NCBI GenBank assembly: GCA_002427735.1 | Contig: DIYP01000016.1 | Location: 558,001 to 622,000 of the forward strand | Source of the DNA: Flavobacteriales bacterium UBA6051 | Lineage (GTDB): Bacteria; Bacteroidota; Bacteroidia; Flavobacteriales_D; Crocinitomicaceae | Length of the DNA: 64,000 bases | Reading direction: 5' to 3' | Shown: positions 55,070-63,645 of the stretch, in pieces | How the letters are laid out: each line of letters starts with the position of its first letter | How positions within the stretch are numbered: the stretch's first letter is position 1 | Notes under the pieces: model-generated | What the model was told of the DNA's origin: nothing | Database searches by the model: none | The model's input: the letters and a program-made list of their open reading frames with translations, nothing else | Translations under genes and position numbers: made by a program

Positions 55070-55540
55070 TTAATTCAGAGCCTTTTCAAGACTGATCCAA
55101 AACGCTTCACTCGAATGAACACATCCCTGCATCAGCATCTCATGGATTTCCTCTTCTCGTTCTTTACTATATGCCTTCGTAGAACGGAAAAAAGTAAGCT
55201 GATCAGCATTGTTCACTAAAGCCTCGTGGATTGACTCTGGTGTTGAGAGGTCTGTTCCACTCTTTGCATTTGAATTAATTGAAATTAAATCAATCTGTTC
55301 CTTCCCCAATTTAAAAACCATGCAAGACGTTTCCGATCTATGCTCTACGAAGCGTAACTTTTCGTAAACCTTTTGAAGGACAGTGTCTGAAAACAGACCT
55401 ACAAACTTTATTGCTTTATCAGGGTTCTTTTCGTTCATCTCCGCCCACTCTTCGCTGTGCACGCCATTCACAATCAGAAAATGCTTGAAGTCTTCTTCAA
55501 AAACTCCCAACTCCTCTTCAGAAAGCATTCGGTACTTCAT
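55070..55540 (-). CDS. DUF6495-like protein
   Basis: A 156-residue soluble protein starting MKYRMLSEEELGVFEEDF, which I associate with the Bacteroidota family DUF6495 (function unknown). EWAEMNEKNPDKA (about 31-43) followed by VGLFSDTVLQKVYEKLRFVEH (about 47-67) is the most family-like stretch. No catalytic motif is seen. The frame extends 15 bases upstream to a GTG-less start, so ATG 55540 is taken. It is co-transcribed with the SUFU gene and divergent from dxr. Confidence 0.7.
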   Translation of the reverse strand: MKYRMLSEEELGVFEEDFKHFLIVNGVHSEEWAEMNEKNPDKAIKFVGLFSDTVLQKVYEKLRFVEHRSETSCMVFKLGKEQIDLISINSNAKSGTDLSTPESIHEALVNNADQLTFFRSTKAYSKEREEEIHEMLMQGCVHSSEAFWISLEKALN

Positions 55541-55629
55541 GTTGCAAAAGTGCATTCTTTTTGCACCTCGAACAAATAATCCTTAAACAATTCAATTCTC
55601 ACCCTTTAACAGCTATGTTTCATAAAGCC

Positions 55630-55661
55630 TTGTCAAAAGTTTGTGACACTTGTTATCTTTG
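55630..55661 (+). promoter_or_regulatory. dxr promoter
   Basis: TTG at 55630-55632 and TATCTTTG at 55654-55661 are 21 bases apart, a good Bacteroidota promoter. The dxr ATG is at 55666, so the transcript would be leaderless or nearly so. Confidence 0.6.
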
Positions 55662-55665
55662 CTGT

Positions 55666-56820
55666 ATGCAGGAAAAAAAAGGTATTGCCATTCTTGGTTC
55701 GACAGGTTCTATTGGAACGCAAGCACTCGAGGTTTTTGGATCTTATCAAGACAAGTTTGACCTGCAGGTTTTGACTGCAAATAAAAATGGGGACCTACTG
55801 ATTCAACAAGCAATAAAGCACCGACCCAATATGGTTGTTATTGCGGACGAGGGTCAGTATACGAAAGTAAAAGATGCGTTATGGGATCATGATATCCATG
55901 TATACGCAGGTTCAGATGCCATTGCACAAGTTGTAGAATCAAATGAGGTGCACACAGTGCTTACCGCTATGGTTGGTTACGCCGGACTTAAACCAACGCT
56001 TTCTGCTATCAGAGCAAAGAAAAACATCGCGCTGGCAAATAAAGAAACGCTTGTCGTTGCTGGTGAAATTATTACAAAAGAAGCGTATGAAAACGGTGTT
56101 AATATTTATCCGGTTGACTCTGAACACTCCGCTATTTTTCAATGCCTGGCAGGTGAGTTCCACAATCCGATAGAAAAGATTTACCTCACAGCATCTGGGG
56201 GACCTTTTAGAGGCTTTTCAACAGAGCAGCTTTCTAGGGTAACAAAAGCACAAGCTTTGAAACATCCAAATTGGGAAATGGGAGCTAAAATTACCATCGA
56301 CTCTGCATCTATGATGAACAAAGGTTTAGAGGTGATCGAAGCAAAATGGCTTTTTAACCTTCGCCCTGAACAAATTGATGTTATTGTACACCCCCAATCT
56401 ATTGTTCATTCACTCGTGCAATTTGAAGATGGAAGCATGAAAGCACAAATGGGACTCCCCGATATGAAGTTACCCATTCAGTATGCGCTTACTTATCCTG
56501 ATCGATTGAAAACTGATTTCCCACGGTTCAATTTCCTAGATTATCCAGAATTAACGTTTGAACAGCCCGATAAAACAACATTTACAAACCTTCAACTGGC
56601 TTATCAAGCGCTGGAACTGAAAGGTACAGCTGCTTGTGCACTAAATGCCGCAAATGAAGTAACTGTTGATGCCTTCTTAAATGAGCGCATCTCTTTTCTC
56701 GATATCGCACGGATCAATGCGCAAACAATGAATGCACTGCCTTTAGTTAAAACACCGTCTATTGAAGATTATGTGAACACTGATGGTGAAGCGAGAAGGT
56801 TTGCTAATAACCTGATTTAA
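55666..56820 (+). CDS. dxr: 1-deoxy-D-xylulose-5-phosphate reductoisomerase
   Basis: A 384-residue NADPH enzyme of the MEP isoprenoid pathway. The N-terminal nucleotide-binding GSTGSIGTQ is at 11-19, the metal and substrate motif VDSEHSAIFQ is near 150, TASGGPFRGF is near 178, and ATIDSASMMNKGLE-type residues (KITIDSASMMNKG) are near 208. The length is normal. The frame opens 105 bases upstream, but the conserved N-terminus fixes the ATG at 55666, only 5 bases after the -7 box. Confidence 0.96.
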   Translation: MQEKKGIAILGSTGSIGTQALEVFGSYQDKFDLQVLTANKNGDLLIQQAIKHRPNMVVIADEGQYTKVKDALWDHDIHVYAGSDAIAQVVESNEVHTVLTAMVGYAGLKPTLSAIRAKKNIALANKETLVVAGEIITKEAYENGVNIYPVDSEHSAIFQCLAGEFHNPIEKIYLTASGGPFRGFSTEQLSRVTKAQALKHPNWEMGAKITIDSASMMNKGLEVIEAKWLFNLRPEQIDVIVHPQSIVHSLVQFEDGSMKAQMGLPDMKLPIQYALTYPDRLKTDFPRFNFLDYPELTFEQPDKTTFTNLQLAYQALELKGTAACALNAANEVTVDAFLNERISFLDIARINAQTMNALPLVKTPSIEDYVNTDGEARRFANNLI

Positions 56821-56918
56821 ATCAATTTCTGTTCCCGCAAGCGTTAGTTTTTAATCGCGCTTAGCTCCATAACTTTACATAAACTAATTAAAGCATCTAC
56901 GCTTAAAATAATTGAGTT

Positions 56919-57122
56919 ATGAAAAAGAACATGGGAAATATTGATACGATCGTTCGTTTATTGATTGTTGGTTTAATCGCCGCTTTATACTTTTCTGAGA
57001 TTGTTTCAGGAACACTTGGAATAGTTCTGCTTGTAGCCGCTGGAATTTTTCTTCTCACAGCATTTGTGCAGTTCTGCCCCTTATATGCTCCGTTCGGAAT
57101 AAAAACGTGTGCTAAAAAATAG
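56919..57122 (+). CDS. DUF2892 (YgaP-type) membrane protein
   Basis: A 67-residue protein of two transmembrane helices (about 12-29 and 33-52). The pattern MGNIDTIVRLLIVG at 5-18 and FVQFCPLYAPFGIKTC near the end is diagnostic of DUF2892, the family also found fused to rhodanese in YgaP. The conserved Cys pair in the last 15 residues may be redox active or bind metal. It stands alone between dxr and the OmpA-like gene. Confidence 0.9.
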   Translation: MKKNMGNIDTIVRLLIVGLIAALYFSEIVSGTLGIVLLVAAGIFLLTAFVQFCPLYAPFGIKTCAKK

Positions 57123-57140
57123 ATACCGCTTCGACAGCGA

Positions 57141-57174
57141 AACTCTCTGAGCATTCTTTACGTTAAAGAGAGTT
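57141..57174 (+). repeat. Overlapping inverted repeats upstream of the OmpA-like gene
   Basis: AACTCTCT (57141-57148) pairs with AGAGAGTT (57167-57174). Inside it, TCTTTA (57155-57160) pairs with TAAAGA (57164-57169) around a 3-base loop. The two share bases 57167-57169, so full pairing of one excludes the other. The ATG is at 57178. Confidence 0.5.
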
Positions 57175-57177
57175 GTA

Positions 57178-58002
57178 ATGCGGTTGCTTTTGTTTTTTTG
57201 GGTGTTATTTTGCTCTTCTCTCTATTCTTATGGAGGGATAGAGATGGCCTCCTTTTATTTTGAAAAGGACAATTCAGAACCCACAGGATATACAGTACAA
57301 AAACTGAACGCACTGAAGAGCCTGATGCAAAGTCATAATCTTCAAGTGATTGAAATCGATGCATTTTCCGATGCTGTGGGTTCAGTGGAACTCAATCGAT
57401 CTATTGCAAAGAAGCGCGCCGAATTTATCCTCCACTATTTTTCATTGGACAGTGAAACTCTAGAGGTTAGCATTTACGGCAATAAGCGGGTTCCCCTTAA
57501 CTTCCGACCGCATACCTGGCATCGGGTTGATATGTATTACTTCGTGGGTGAATTGAAGAAGCCCACAACACAAGTCAGGGACTCCATTGAGGAAATCGTG
57601 GCGATAGAACCTTCAGAGGAAAAAGCTTCTCAACCAGTCCCGAAACTTGAAGAAATTGTAGAAAACATTCCGATTGTTCTTGCCATAGAATTTCAGGGAG
57701 GTACCAATAAAATCAAACGATCAGCACAACCTCGTCTTGAACAGTTGTTTGAAACGATGCAACGCCATCCTGTCCTACACCTCCATATTCGAGGACATGT
57801 ATGCTGTGGAAATAACAAGCGCATTAGTAAAAAACGGGCAAAGGTCGTCTATAAGTATCTTAAAGAACGGGGCGTGGAACCTGAACGAATGAGTTTTAAG
57901 GGTTACAGCAATAACGAGCCACTTGTTTTCCCAGAGGTAACAGCTGCTGATCGGGCAGCTAACCGAAGAGTTGATGTTATTTTCTCCAAACCTGTCCATT
58001 AG
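57178..58002 (+). CDS. OmpA-like protein with two peptidoglycan-binding-type domains
   Basis: A 274-residue exported protein with a signal peptide (cut near 19, SYG). It has an N-terminal OmpA-like domain (about 22-125, FYFEKDNSE, IDAFSDAVGSVELNRSIAKKRA), a Pro/Glu linker (130-160), and a second OmpA-like domain (about 162-272, IEFQGGTNKIKRSA, then RAKVVYKYLKERGVEPERMSFKGYSNNEP and NRRVDVIF). A CC pair lies in HVCCGNNKR. It probably anchors the envelope to peptidoglycan. The start is preceded by competing hairpins. Confidence 0.85.
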   Translation: MRLLLFFWVLFCSSLYSYGGIEMASFYFEKDNSEPTGYTVQKLNALKSLMQSHNLQVIEIDAFSDAVGSVELNRSIAKKRAEFILHYFSLDSETLEVSIYGNKRVPLNFRPHTWHRVDMYYFVGELKKPTTQVRDSIEEIVAIEPSEEKASQPVPKLEEIVENIPIVLAIEFQGGTNKIKRSAQPRLEQLFETMQRHPVLHLHIRGHVCCGNNKRISKKRAKVVYKYLKERGVEPERMSFKGYSNNEPLVFPEVTAADRAANRRVDVIFSKPVH

Positions 58003-58059
58003 AATTCAGTTATTGAAAGTGGTTTAATTATTGCACCTTTGTATTAAAAGTTTGGAAGA

Positions 58060-59703
58060 TTGAAGAACACTCTTACGCTTGTTTTTTTTCTCATTTTCTT
58101 TTCGAGCTTCTGGGCACAATCTCAGAAACTGAAGAGCTATACTTCCATTCTAAGGCATACTGATTTAAATGCTTATTTGAACGACTCCACAGACGCAACT
58201 TTTTCAATTTCACCTACTGGGATTTTTTTAAACAACGGCTCTTTTGACCCTATTCGAATTACAACCTTAGGAATAGCTTGCTATGAAGCGTATCTGGAAT
58301 CCGATGATGCAAAATACGAGAGACACGTGCAGAATCAACTGCTTTATTTCAGGGACGATGCTAATTTGAACCAGGCTTTTGATGGCAAGGGAATTGGTCT
58401 TCCGTGTAACATTGATGTTGGAGAATCTCCACGATATTCTGGAACAGTGCAAGGGTTGGCGCTTAGCTTTCTTCTTAGAAATAGAGAACTTAACAGTGAC
58501 ACATCACTTGATCAAACCATCCATAAAATTGCCTATTTCATGGCTCAACCCGCAGAATTCGGGGGGACAACTTCTTCTTTCAAGGATGCTCCATGGATTG
58601 AAGAATATCCTGTTTCTGAAGGATCAAAACATACGCTTAGCGGTTCAATTCATGGCTTCATTGGCCTATATGAATATGCTCAGGTTTTTCCGGGTAACAC
58701 AGCATTGGAAAACCTTTTACAAAGATTGAAAGACGTTTATTTCGATCGACTTCCTCTATTCATTAGCGGAGGTGAAATCTATTCAGATCTCTCTGGAAAT
58801 GTCTGCGATCAAACAGATGCAGAACAGCAAGTTTTTACACTACTGCATATGTTTGAAGTTTTGGGTAATGATATCTTCCGAAGACAAGCATTGCTTACCG
58901 CGGCATTAATTGACGAAAAGGAATATGCCCCAAAGTCGAATACTTACTTTAACACACAACTTACTATTTCGAAAGAAGTAGCACCAGGTCCTGGTGGTTG
59001 GTTAGTAACACAATTCGATAGTATCGCTCGACCAGTGACAAAAGAAGAATTTGTTTTTGATGATCAATACGCACTTCATGATTACCTCGGACTTCCAACT
59101 GATTCTATAAAGGTGGTTAAATCAGAAGAATCTAGATATGTTGTGTTAGAGCTAAACGACTTTAAACGCTTCCAGTATTTACAGACGGCCTTTGAATCGC
59201 GCACCAATGAGTTATTTATATCTCTGCATGAGGTGGAAGGTGATCGGCTAAAAGATATTACAACCGTTAGTCATCAGCTCAGTAATCAATTCTGGCACGG
59301 TCAAATTGTTTCGGATAGCCCTGAAAAAAAGCGCAGACAGCTTATCTTCAAATTTACAGGCAAAGGTTCACGTACAGTGAAGCAGCTTGAAACTACACTA
59401 ATTGATACAGCTGAACTTTCATTGCCAATGTTTGGACACTACCAAACACTTAGCATTCCTATGGAGGCTGGCAAAACATATCAGTTTACACTCGACAATT
59501 TTCAGGTAAAGTATCTGCGCGTGTTTTACAAAGGAGCAGCATCCTTATCTCAACTTGATCAGGCAGACTACTCTTCCAACATAATTATGGAAACGTCAAA
59601 GTTTAAACCTACAAAAACAGGTGTCTATCAATTCCTCATCTGCTATGAACGTGATAACCTTATTTCGATTGTAGATATGCTACGCTATATTGTGTTGCCC
59701 TAG
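58060..59703 (+). CDS. D-glucuronyl C5-epimerase-like exported protein
   Basis: A 547-residue protein that starts at a TTG codon; the predicted signal peptide (cut after WAQ, near 20) begins there. Residues about 90-260 match the D-glucuronyl C5-epimerase C-terminal (alpha/alpha toroid) domain: SPRYSGTVQGLALSFLLR (about 125-142), WIEEYPVSEGSKHTLSGSIHGFIGLYEYA and GGEIYSDLSGNV. The rest (330-547) is beta-rich and unassigned. Animal homologues epimerise glucuronate in heparan sulfate; the bacterial substrate is unknown, perhaps an exopolysaccharide uronate. Confidence 0.78.
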   Translation: MKNTLTLVFFLIFFSSFWAQSQKLKSYTSILRHTDLNAYLNDSTDATFSISPTGIFLNNGSFDPIRITTLGIACYEAYLESDDAKYERHVQNQLLYFRDDANLNQAFDGKGIGLPCNIDVGESPRYSGTVQGLALSFLLRNRELNSDTSLDQTIHKIAYFMAQPAEFGGTTSSFKDAPWIEEYPVSEGSKHTLSGSIHGFIGLYEYAQVFPGNTALENLLQRLKDVYFDRLPLFISGGEIYSDLSGNVCDQTDAEQQVFTLLHMFEVLGNDIFRRQALLTAALIDEKEYAPKSNTYFNTQLTISKEVAPGPGGWLVTQFDSIARPVTKEEFVFDDQYALHDYLGLPTDSIKVVKSEESRYVVLELNDFKRFQYLQTAFESRTNELFISLHEVEGDRLKDITTVSHQLSNQFWHGQIVSDSPEKKRRQLIFKFTGKGSRTVKQLETTLIDTAELSLPMFGHYQTLSIPMEAGKTYQFTLDNFQVKYLRVFYKGAASLSQLDQADYSSNIIMETSKFKPTKTGVYQFLICYERDNLISIVDMLRYIVLP

Positions 59704-59775
59704 TGAGTGCTTTTATTATTCTGAATTGAATTGAGAAGGGTCGAAACACTTATCTTTACCCTCGTCTAAGTAAAC

Positions 59776-59809
59776 TATTTTCCACCTGTTCTCGGGTATA
59801 TGGAAAATA
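59776..59809 (+). repeat. 9-base perfect inverted repeat upstream of the serine hydrolase gene
   Basis: TATTTTCCA (59776-59784) and TGGAAAATA (59801-59809) are exact reverse complements with a 16-base spacer. The site is about 90 bases upstream of the ATG at 59899 and could be an operator or a hairpin. Confidence 0.5.
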
Positions 59810-59898
59810 CATGGTACAATTGTCTGAAAAGGAACAAAATATAACTCATCAACTATGTCGGTATCCGCTGACAAAAAATTCTAACTAATTAAGATCTC

Positions 59899-61692
59899 AT
59901 GAAATTGTTAACCGCATTTATATTATCTGCAACCTTTTGCTCTAACTTATTTGCTCAAGATTACTCAAAACGACTAAAGGGAATTGACAAGGAGTTAAAT
60001 GCCTTGCTTGAACTGTGTGATGCCGCTGGATTTGCAGTGGCCGTGGTGGACCAAAACGAAATTGTTTATGCCAAGGGGTTTGGGTACCGCGACTATGAGA
60101 ATAAAATTCCAGTTGATGAGCATACAATGTTTGCTATTGGATCTTGTACGAAGGCATTTACTGCCGGCTTACTTGGACAGTTGAGAGAAGAGGACAAACT
60201 TTCATTCAACGATAAGCCATCAGACCATATTCAAGGATTTAAGTTCTATAATGACGAGATGAATCAATATGTGAACATCAAGGATATGATGTGCCATAGA
60301 ACGGGTTTACCTCGGCACGACTGGTCATGGTATTTCTTCCCATCTAATTCCCGCGACTCACTAATAAAACGGATTGAGTTTCACGAACCCTTTACTGGAG
60401 TTAGAAAGCGTTGGTATTATAACAACTTCATGTACCTTGCTCAAGGTGTTATTGCAGAAAATATAACAGGTAAAAGCTGGGAAACAAATATTGAAGATCG
60501 TTTCTTTAAACCATTGGGCATGACCAATTCTAGTACAACACTTCAAGGGCTGGAAAATTCAGAAAATGCCTCCTTGGGTTATTCGGTTGATTCCGAGGGC
60601 AAGATCAGAAATGAACCGTATTACAGAATTGCAGCTATGGCTCCGGCAGGTTCCATTAATAGCAGTGTCAGCGATATGGCAAAATGGCTTGCTATGTGGA
60701 TCAACGGCGGCAAGCATAATGAACAGGTTATTTTACCCATGTTCTATGTGAATGAGGCTACTGCACCTCAAATGATCATGAGCCCAACAGGGCCTAGTGC
60801 AGATCAACCTTCTGTGCATTTCGATGCATATGGTTATGGCTGGATGATGTCTTCTTATAAAGGACATTATCAGGTGGAGCATGGCGGAAATATTGATGGT
60901 TTTTCGGCAAGCACGGCCTACTACCCTACAGATAGCGTCGGTATTATCGTTTTGACGAATCAAAGTGGATCATCCGTTACGCGATTGGCCCGTAACATTC
61001 TATCAGACCGTTTATTGGAGCTTGAACAAACGGACTGGACAGGTCAGTATGCAGAACAAAAGCAAAAAGTATCGGAAGCACTCAGCGCAAAAGAGGAAAG
61101 CTCAGGGAACAAAAAATCCGTGCCTTCAGCACATGATTATGCTGATTTTACCGGCGATTATCATCATGACGGGTATGGCACTTTTTCCATTGAACTCCGG
61201 AATGATTCACTCTTTGCCATTTTACCGAACAAAACCATGTGGTTAAGACATGATACGTATGATATTTTTGAGCCCTTTATGATTCACCCCTGGGGGATTG
61301 ATACAACAGAGGCCGATGCCTTTAGAATGAATTTTAGCACCAATAATGCTGGAGATATTTCTGCCGTTAAAATGCTTATGGAAGAGGTACTAGAACCTAT
61401 GGAATTCAAGCATCTTCGCTCAACTATTGATCTTAATGAAAACGATTTGCAAAAGTACATTGGTACCTATGAATTGATGGGAACAGAAGTCAAAGTCTAT
61501 AATAAAAAAGGTGTGCTATATGTGCTTGTTCCTGGTCAACCCGAGTATGAACTTCAAGCAAGCGAGCCCAACATCTTTCTAATTAAAGTTGCAGAAGGTT
61601 TTTCCTTACAGTTTAATGAAGAAAATGACAAAGTGACTGAGGTGCTGTTCATCCAACCAAACGGTACATTCAAAGCAACGAAAAAAGAATAA
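59899..61692 (+). CDS. Beta-lactamase-fold serine hydrolase with DUF3471 domain
   Basis: A 597-residue exported enzyme of the class C beta-lactamase / D-aminopeptidase family. The signal peptide is cut near FAQ (20). Ser82-x-x-Lys85 (GSCTK) is the nucleophile motif, YNN near 173 is the Tyr motif, and the HGG in VEHGGNIDGF (near 335) replaces KTG. Residues about 415-510 are DUF3471 (DYADFTGDYHHDGYG), and a strand-rich tail follows. The substrate is probably a peptidoglycan-derived peptide, a D-amino acid peptide or an ester, not an antibiotic. Confidence 0.92.
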   Translation: MKLLTAFILSATFCSNLFAQDYSKRLKGIDKELNALLELCDAAGFAVAVVDQNEIVYAKGFGYRDYENKIPVDEHTMFAIGSCTKAFTAGLLGQLREEDKLSFNDKPSDHIQGFKFYNDEMNQYVNIKDMMCHRTGLPRHDWSWYFFPSNSRDSLIKRIEFHEPFTGVRKRWYYNNFMYLAQGVIAENITGKSWETNIEDRFFKPLGMTNSSTTLQGLENSENASLGYSVDSEGKIRNEPYYRIAAMAPAGSINSSVSDMAKWLAMWINGGKHNEQVILPMFYVNEATAPQMIMSPTGPSADQPSVHFDAYGYGWMMSSYKGHYQVEHGGNIDGFSASTAYYPTDSVGIIVLTNQSGSSVTRLARNILSDRLLELEQTDWTGQYAEQKQKVSEALSAKEESSGNKKSVPSAHDYADFTGDYHHDGYGTFSIELRNDSLFAILPNKTMWLRHDTYDIFEPFMIHPWGIDTTEADAFRMNFSTNNAGDISAVKMLMEEVLEPMEFKHLRSTIDLNENDLQKYIGTYELMGTEVKVYNKKGVLYVLVPGQPEYELQASEPNIFLIKVAEGFSLQFNEENDKVTEVLFIQPNGTFKATKKE

Positions 61693-62067
61693 CGAAGTAG
61701 TTAAACTATTTCTTTTCTGATTTCTGCGACATCTAGACGTGTGCTTTGAAAACTTACAGTTCTTACTAAACTGCTTCTAGCAGACTGTCAAAGGCCTTCA
61801 TGTGCATGTGATCTGCAGACGACTATATTCTGAGATGTAAAAGTGCTGTCAGATTTGAAATTTTCGCTCATTTTATTCCATCAAATACCTCGATCTTAGT
61901 AAGTGAGTAGGTTGATCATTCTGGAACAAAACCTCTTCGTTTGGTTACTTTTTCCAGAAAGATCATTAGTTATTTAGGCTCTATCATGAGCAGGTTTAAA
62001 GTTCTAGTTCAACCTCGACAGGTTAGGGGGCGATTTATCGCCCCTTTTTTTATTCCTATATTGAACT
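61693..62067 (+). ncRNA. Structured intergenic region: candidate sRNA or leader
   Basis: No supported ORF is present in these 375 bases. From 61913 on it is rich in stems: TGATCATTCTGGAA/TTCCAGAAAGATCA (61913-61926 and 61952-61965, one mismatch), a GCTC/GAGC hairpin (61978-61991), AGGTT/AACCT/AGGTT segments (61992, 62011, 62020) where the middle one can pair with either side, and a terminator at 62027-62051. The small membrane-protein ATG follows 17 bases later. It could be a leader with attenuation, or an sRNA. The promoter is not identified. Confidence 0.55.
62027..62051 (+). terminator. Strong intrinsic terminator
   Basis: GGGGCGAT (62027-62034) and ATCGCCCC (62037-62044) form a perfect stem with a 2-base loop, followed by seven T. 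It lies 335 bases after the serine hydrolase stop and 17 bases before the next ATG. Confidence 0.92.
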
Positions 62068-62340
62068 ATGTTTCAGCTACTAATGCTCAGCATGGCACTA
62101 TTCCCTTTCATTATCTTCCTAGATTTTAACAGGAAAGAGAATTTCCATATTGGGTTGATTTACGTTCTGTTCTTCTATATAAATATGGGAACATTGGTTG
62201 CGGTCATCAAAGTTGTTGGCCTTGACATCATTTATGTAATTCCCGTAATTTTCCCCCTGGTCTTCTTTATTGCATGGATCAACCCTCCAGCACAAAAACC
62301 TCAGGAAAAACCAGAAGTTTCAGACCTTATTGATGATTAA
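62068..62340 (+). CDS. Small hydrophobic membrane protein
   Basis: A 90-residue protein with three hydrophobic segments (about 3-19, 28-47 and 51-70) and a charged C-terminal tail (PPAQKPQEKPEVSDLIDD). It matches no family I know. The ATG is 17 bases after the T run of a strong terminator, so expression needs read-through or a start site after it. It ends 9 bases before the convergent C1 peptidase gene. Confidence 0.65.
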   Translation: MFQLLMLSMALFPFIIFLDFNRKENFHIGLIYVLFFYINMGTLVAVIKVVGLDIIYVIPVIFPLVFFIAWINPPAQKPQEKPEVSDLIDD

Positions 62341-62349
62341 ACGATCGAT

Positions 62350-63576
62350 TTATTTACCCAATCCGATTTGCTTCATCATTGACTTCGACAAACCGTCTTT
62401 ATGCAATCCTATCATGATAGTTTTCCACTTAAAATAGCTTTCAGAAACATATAAATAGCCTTCTGGATAGTTTCCTGTTCCCCAGGAGTTCTTTACCAAA
62501 AAGTACTTTGTCCCTTCTTGGTCTTTATACATTCCAACAATGTGCATCAAATGATCGTCTGTTGTTGTTTTATCATCGTATCCCGCTTGACGTAGTTCTG
62601 GCGTTACCTCTACCTCTTCTACCGGTGTCTTAAAGGCATTGGATGTTTTCTCCGCACCACCATCAGAAAAGTTTTTGTTATCACTACCAGAAACTGCAAT
62701 CGTTGATTTATCGACTGGATTAATAGCCAAACCATTACTAAAACTAAAGCCGCGTTCAGAAACATCAGCGGTCCAAAGTACGGAGTATCCTTCCTTCAAT
62801 GCGTACTCAACTGTTTTCGTCATGTCATCCAATGGAACATTGTAACTAGCGCCCCAAGCCCAGTTATCAGGAATTGCTATGAAGCACTCTTCATTCATTG
62901 GGTGATGGGTAAACGAAGTAATGGAAAGGTAGTTGTCCATGTCTAGACCCATTGCATCAGCATACGACTTAGGCGTATATTTTTTGCCATCCAACTCGAA
63001 CTCTTTTATGTCTTTCCCAAAATAAGCGTCCAGAACACCATTGACGGCTGGTTTCCATGCCGTTGACAATGAATTGAAATCGTTGCTCTTCATATGCTTC
63101 AAAAGGCCTTGAACTGCTCCATTTAGTACGCTGAACATTTCACTATGGTTATGCGTCTCGGAACCATAGTTTAATCCATCATACACTTCAAGTGGAACTA
63201 TTCCATATCTTTTGATCACAGCTGGGATATCATGGAATTCTCCTCCCTCTGAAAAATTTGTTTTCCCATCCATACGAATAAACTTTTCTGCTTTTAATTC
63301 ATATGCTTTACGGGCAATGTACATTTCAGAGAGTAAGGCAGGATCTTTTATTCCCATTCTGATCATCTCAGATTCAAAAAAAGACAATGAAGAAAAACTC
63401 CAGCACGTTCCTGTCCATCCTTGACTTTCAACTGGTGTAGCATCTAAGTGCGCAATCTTGGTAAACTTATATTCGCTGTCTTTGGCATTGGAAGATGGCT
63501 CGGTATATCCAAACTGTCCATAACTCAATGCGCCAATTCCACAAAACGCGACAACAATCAATCCTGTTCTTCTCAT
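62350..63576 (-). CDS. C1 family cysteine peptidase (aminopeptidase C / bleomycin hydrolase-like)
   Basis: A 408-residue exported protease. The signal peptide is 1-20 (cut near SYG). The papain-like core has Gln52 (VESQGW), Cys58 (GTCWSFSSL), His in DDHLMHIVG (about 345) and Asn in VKNSWGTGNYPEGY (about 363-376). Insertions of PepC/bleomycin hydrolase type are present (ALLSEMYIARKAYELKAE, ASYNVPLDDM). PepC proteins are usually cytoplasmic hexamers; secreted versions occur in Bacteroidota. The in-frame TTG at 63594 is not used; a -7 box (63592-63599) lies just upstream. Confidence 0.92.
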   Translation of the reverse strand: MRRTGLIVVAFCGIGALSYGQFGYTEPSSNAKDSEYKFTKIAHLDATPVESQGWTGTCWSFSSLSFFESEMIRMGIKDPALLSEMYIARKAYELKAEKFIRMDGKTNFSEGGEFHDIPAVIKRYGIVPLEVYDGLNYGSETHNHSEMFSVLNGAVQGLLKHMKSNDFNSLSTAWKPAVNGVLDAYFGKDIKEFELDGKKYTPKSYADAMGLDMDNYLSITSFTHHPMNEECFIAIPDNWAWGASYNVPLDDMTKTVEYALKEGYSVLWTADVSERGFSFSNGLAINPVDKSTIAVSGSDNKNFSDGGAEKTSNAFKTPVEEVEVTPELRQAGYDDKTTTDDHLMHIVGMYKDQEGTKYFLVKNSWGTGNYPEGYLYVSESYFKWKTIMIGLHKDGLSKSMMKQIGLGK

Positions 63577-63591
63577 TTTTTTCTGTTTGTT

Positions 63592-63599
63592 CAAATATA
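63592..63599 (-). promoter_or_regulatory. Putative -7 promoter box (TATATTTG)
   Basis: A minus-strand TAnnTTTG element ending about 15 bases before the C1 peptidase ATG (63576). No TTG is found at -33. Confidence 0.45.
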
Positions 63600-63601
63600 A
63601 G

Positions 63602-63625
63602 AAACCCCGAGGGTAAGCGGAGCTT
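63602..63625 (-). terminator. Possible intrinsic terminator
   Basis: On the minus strand 63625-63618 can pair with 63609-63602 (two G-U pairs) around an 8-base loop, followed by TTTCTT. It would end the SPOR-domain gene and sits directly upstream of the C1 peptidase promoter box. Confidence 0.4.
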
Positions 63626-63645
63626 TTTCTGATGGACGGTAATTC

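Noticed and set aside
61992..62024. tRNA-like T-arm (GTTCTAGTTCAACC) before the terminator
   Set aside because: No acceptor stem, anticodon arm or CCA-like end fits around it, so it is not a tRNA.
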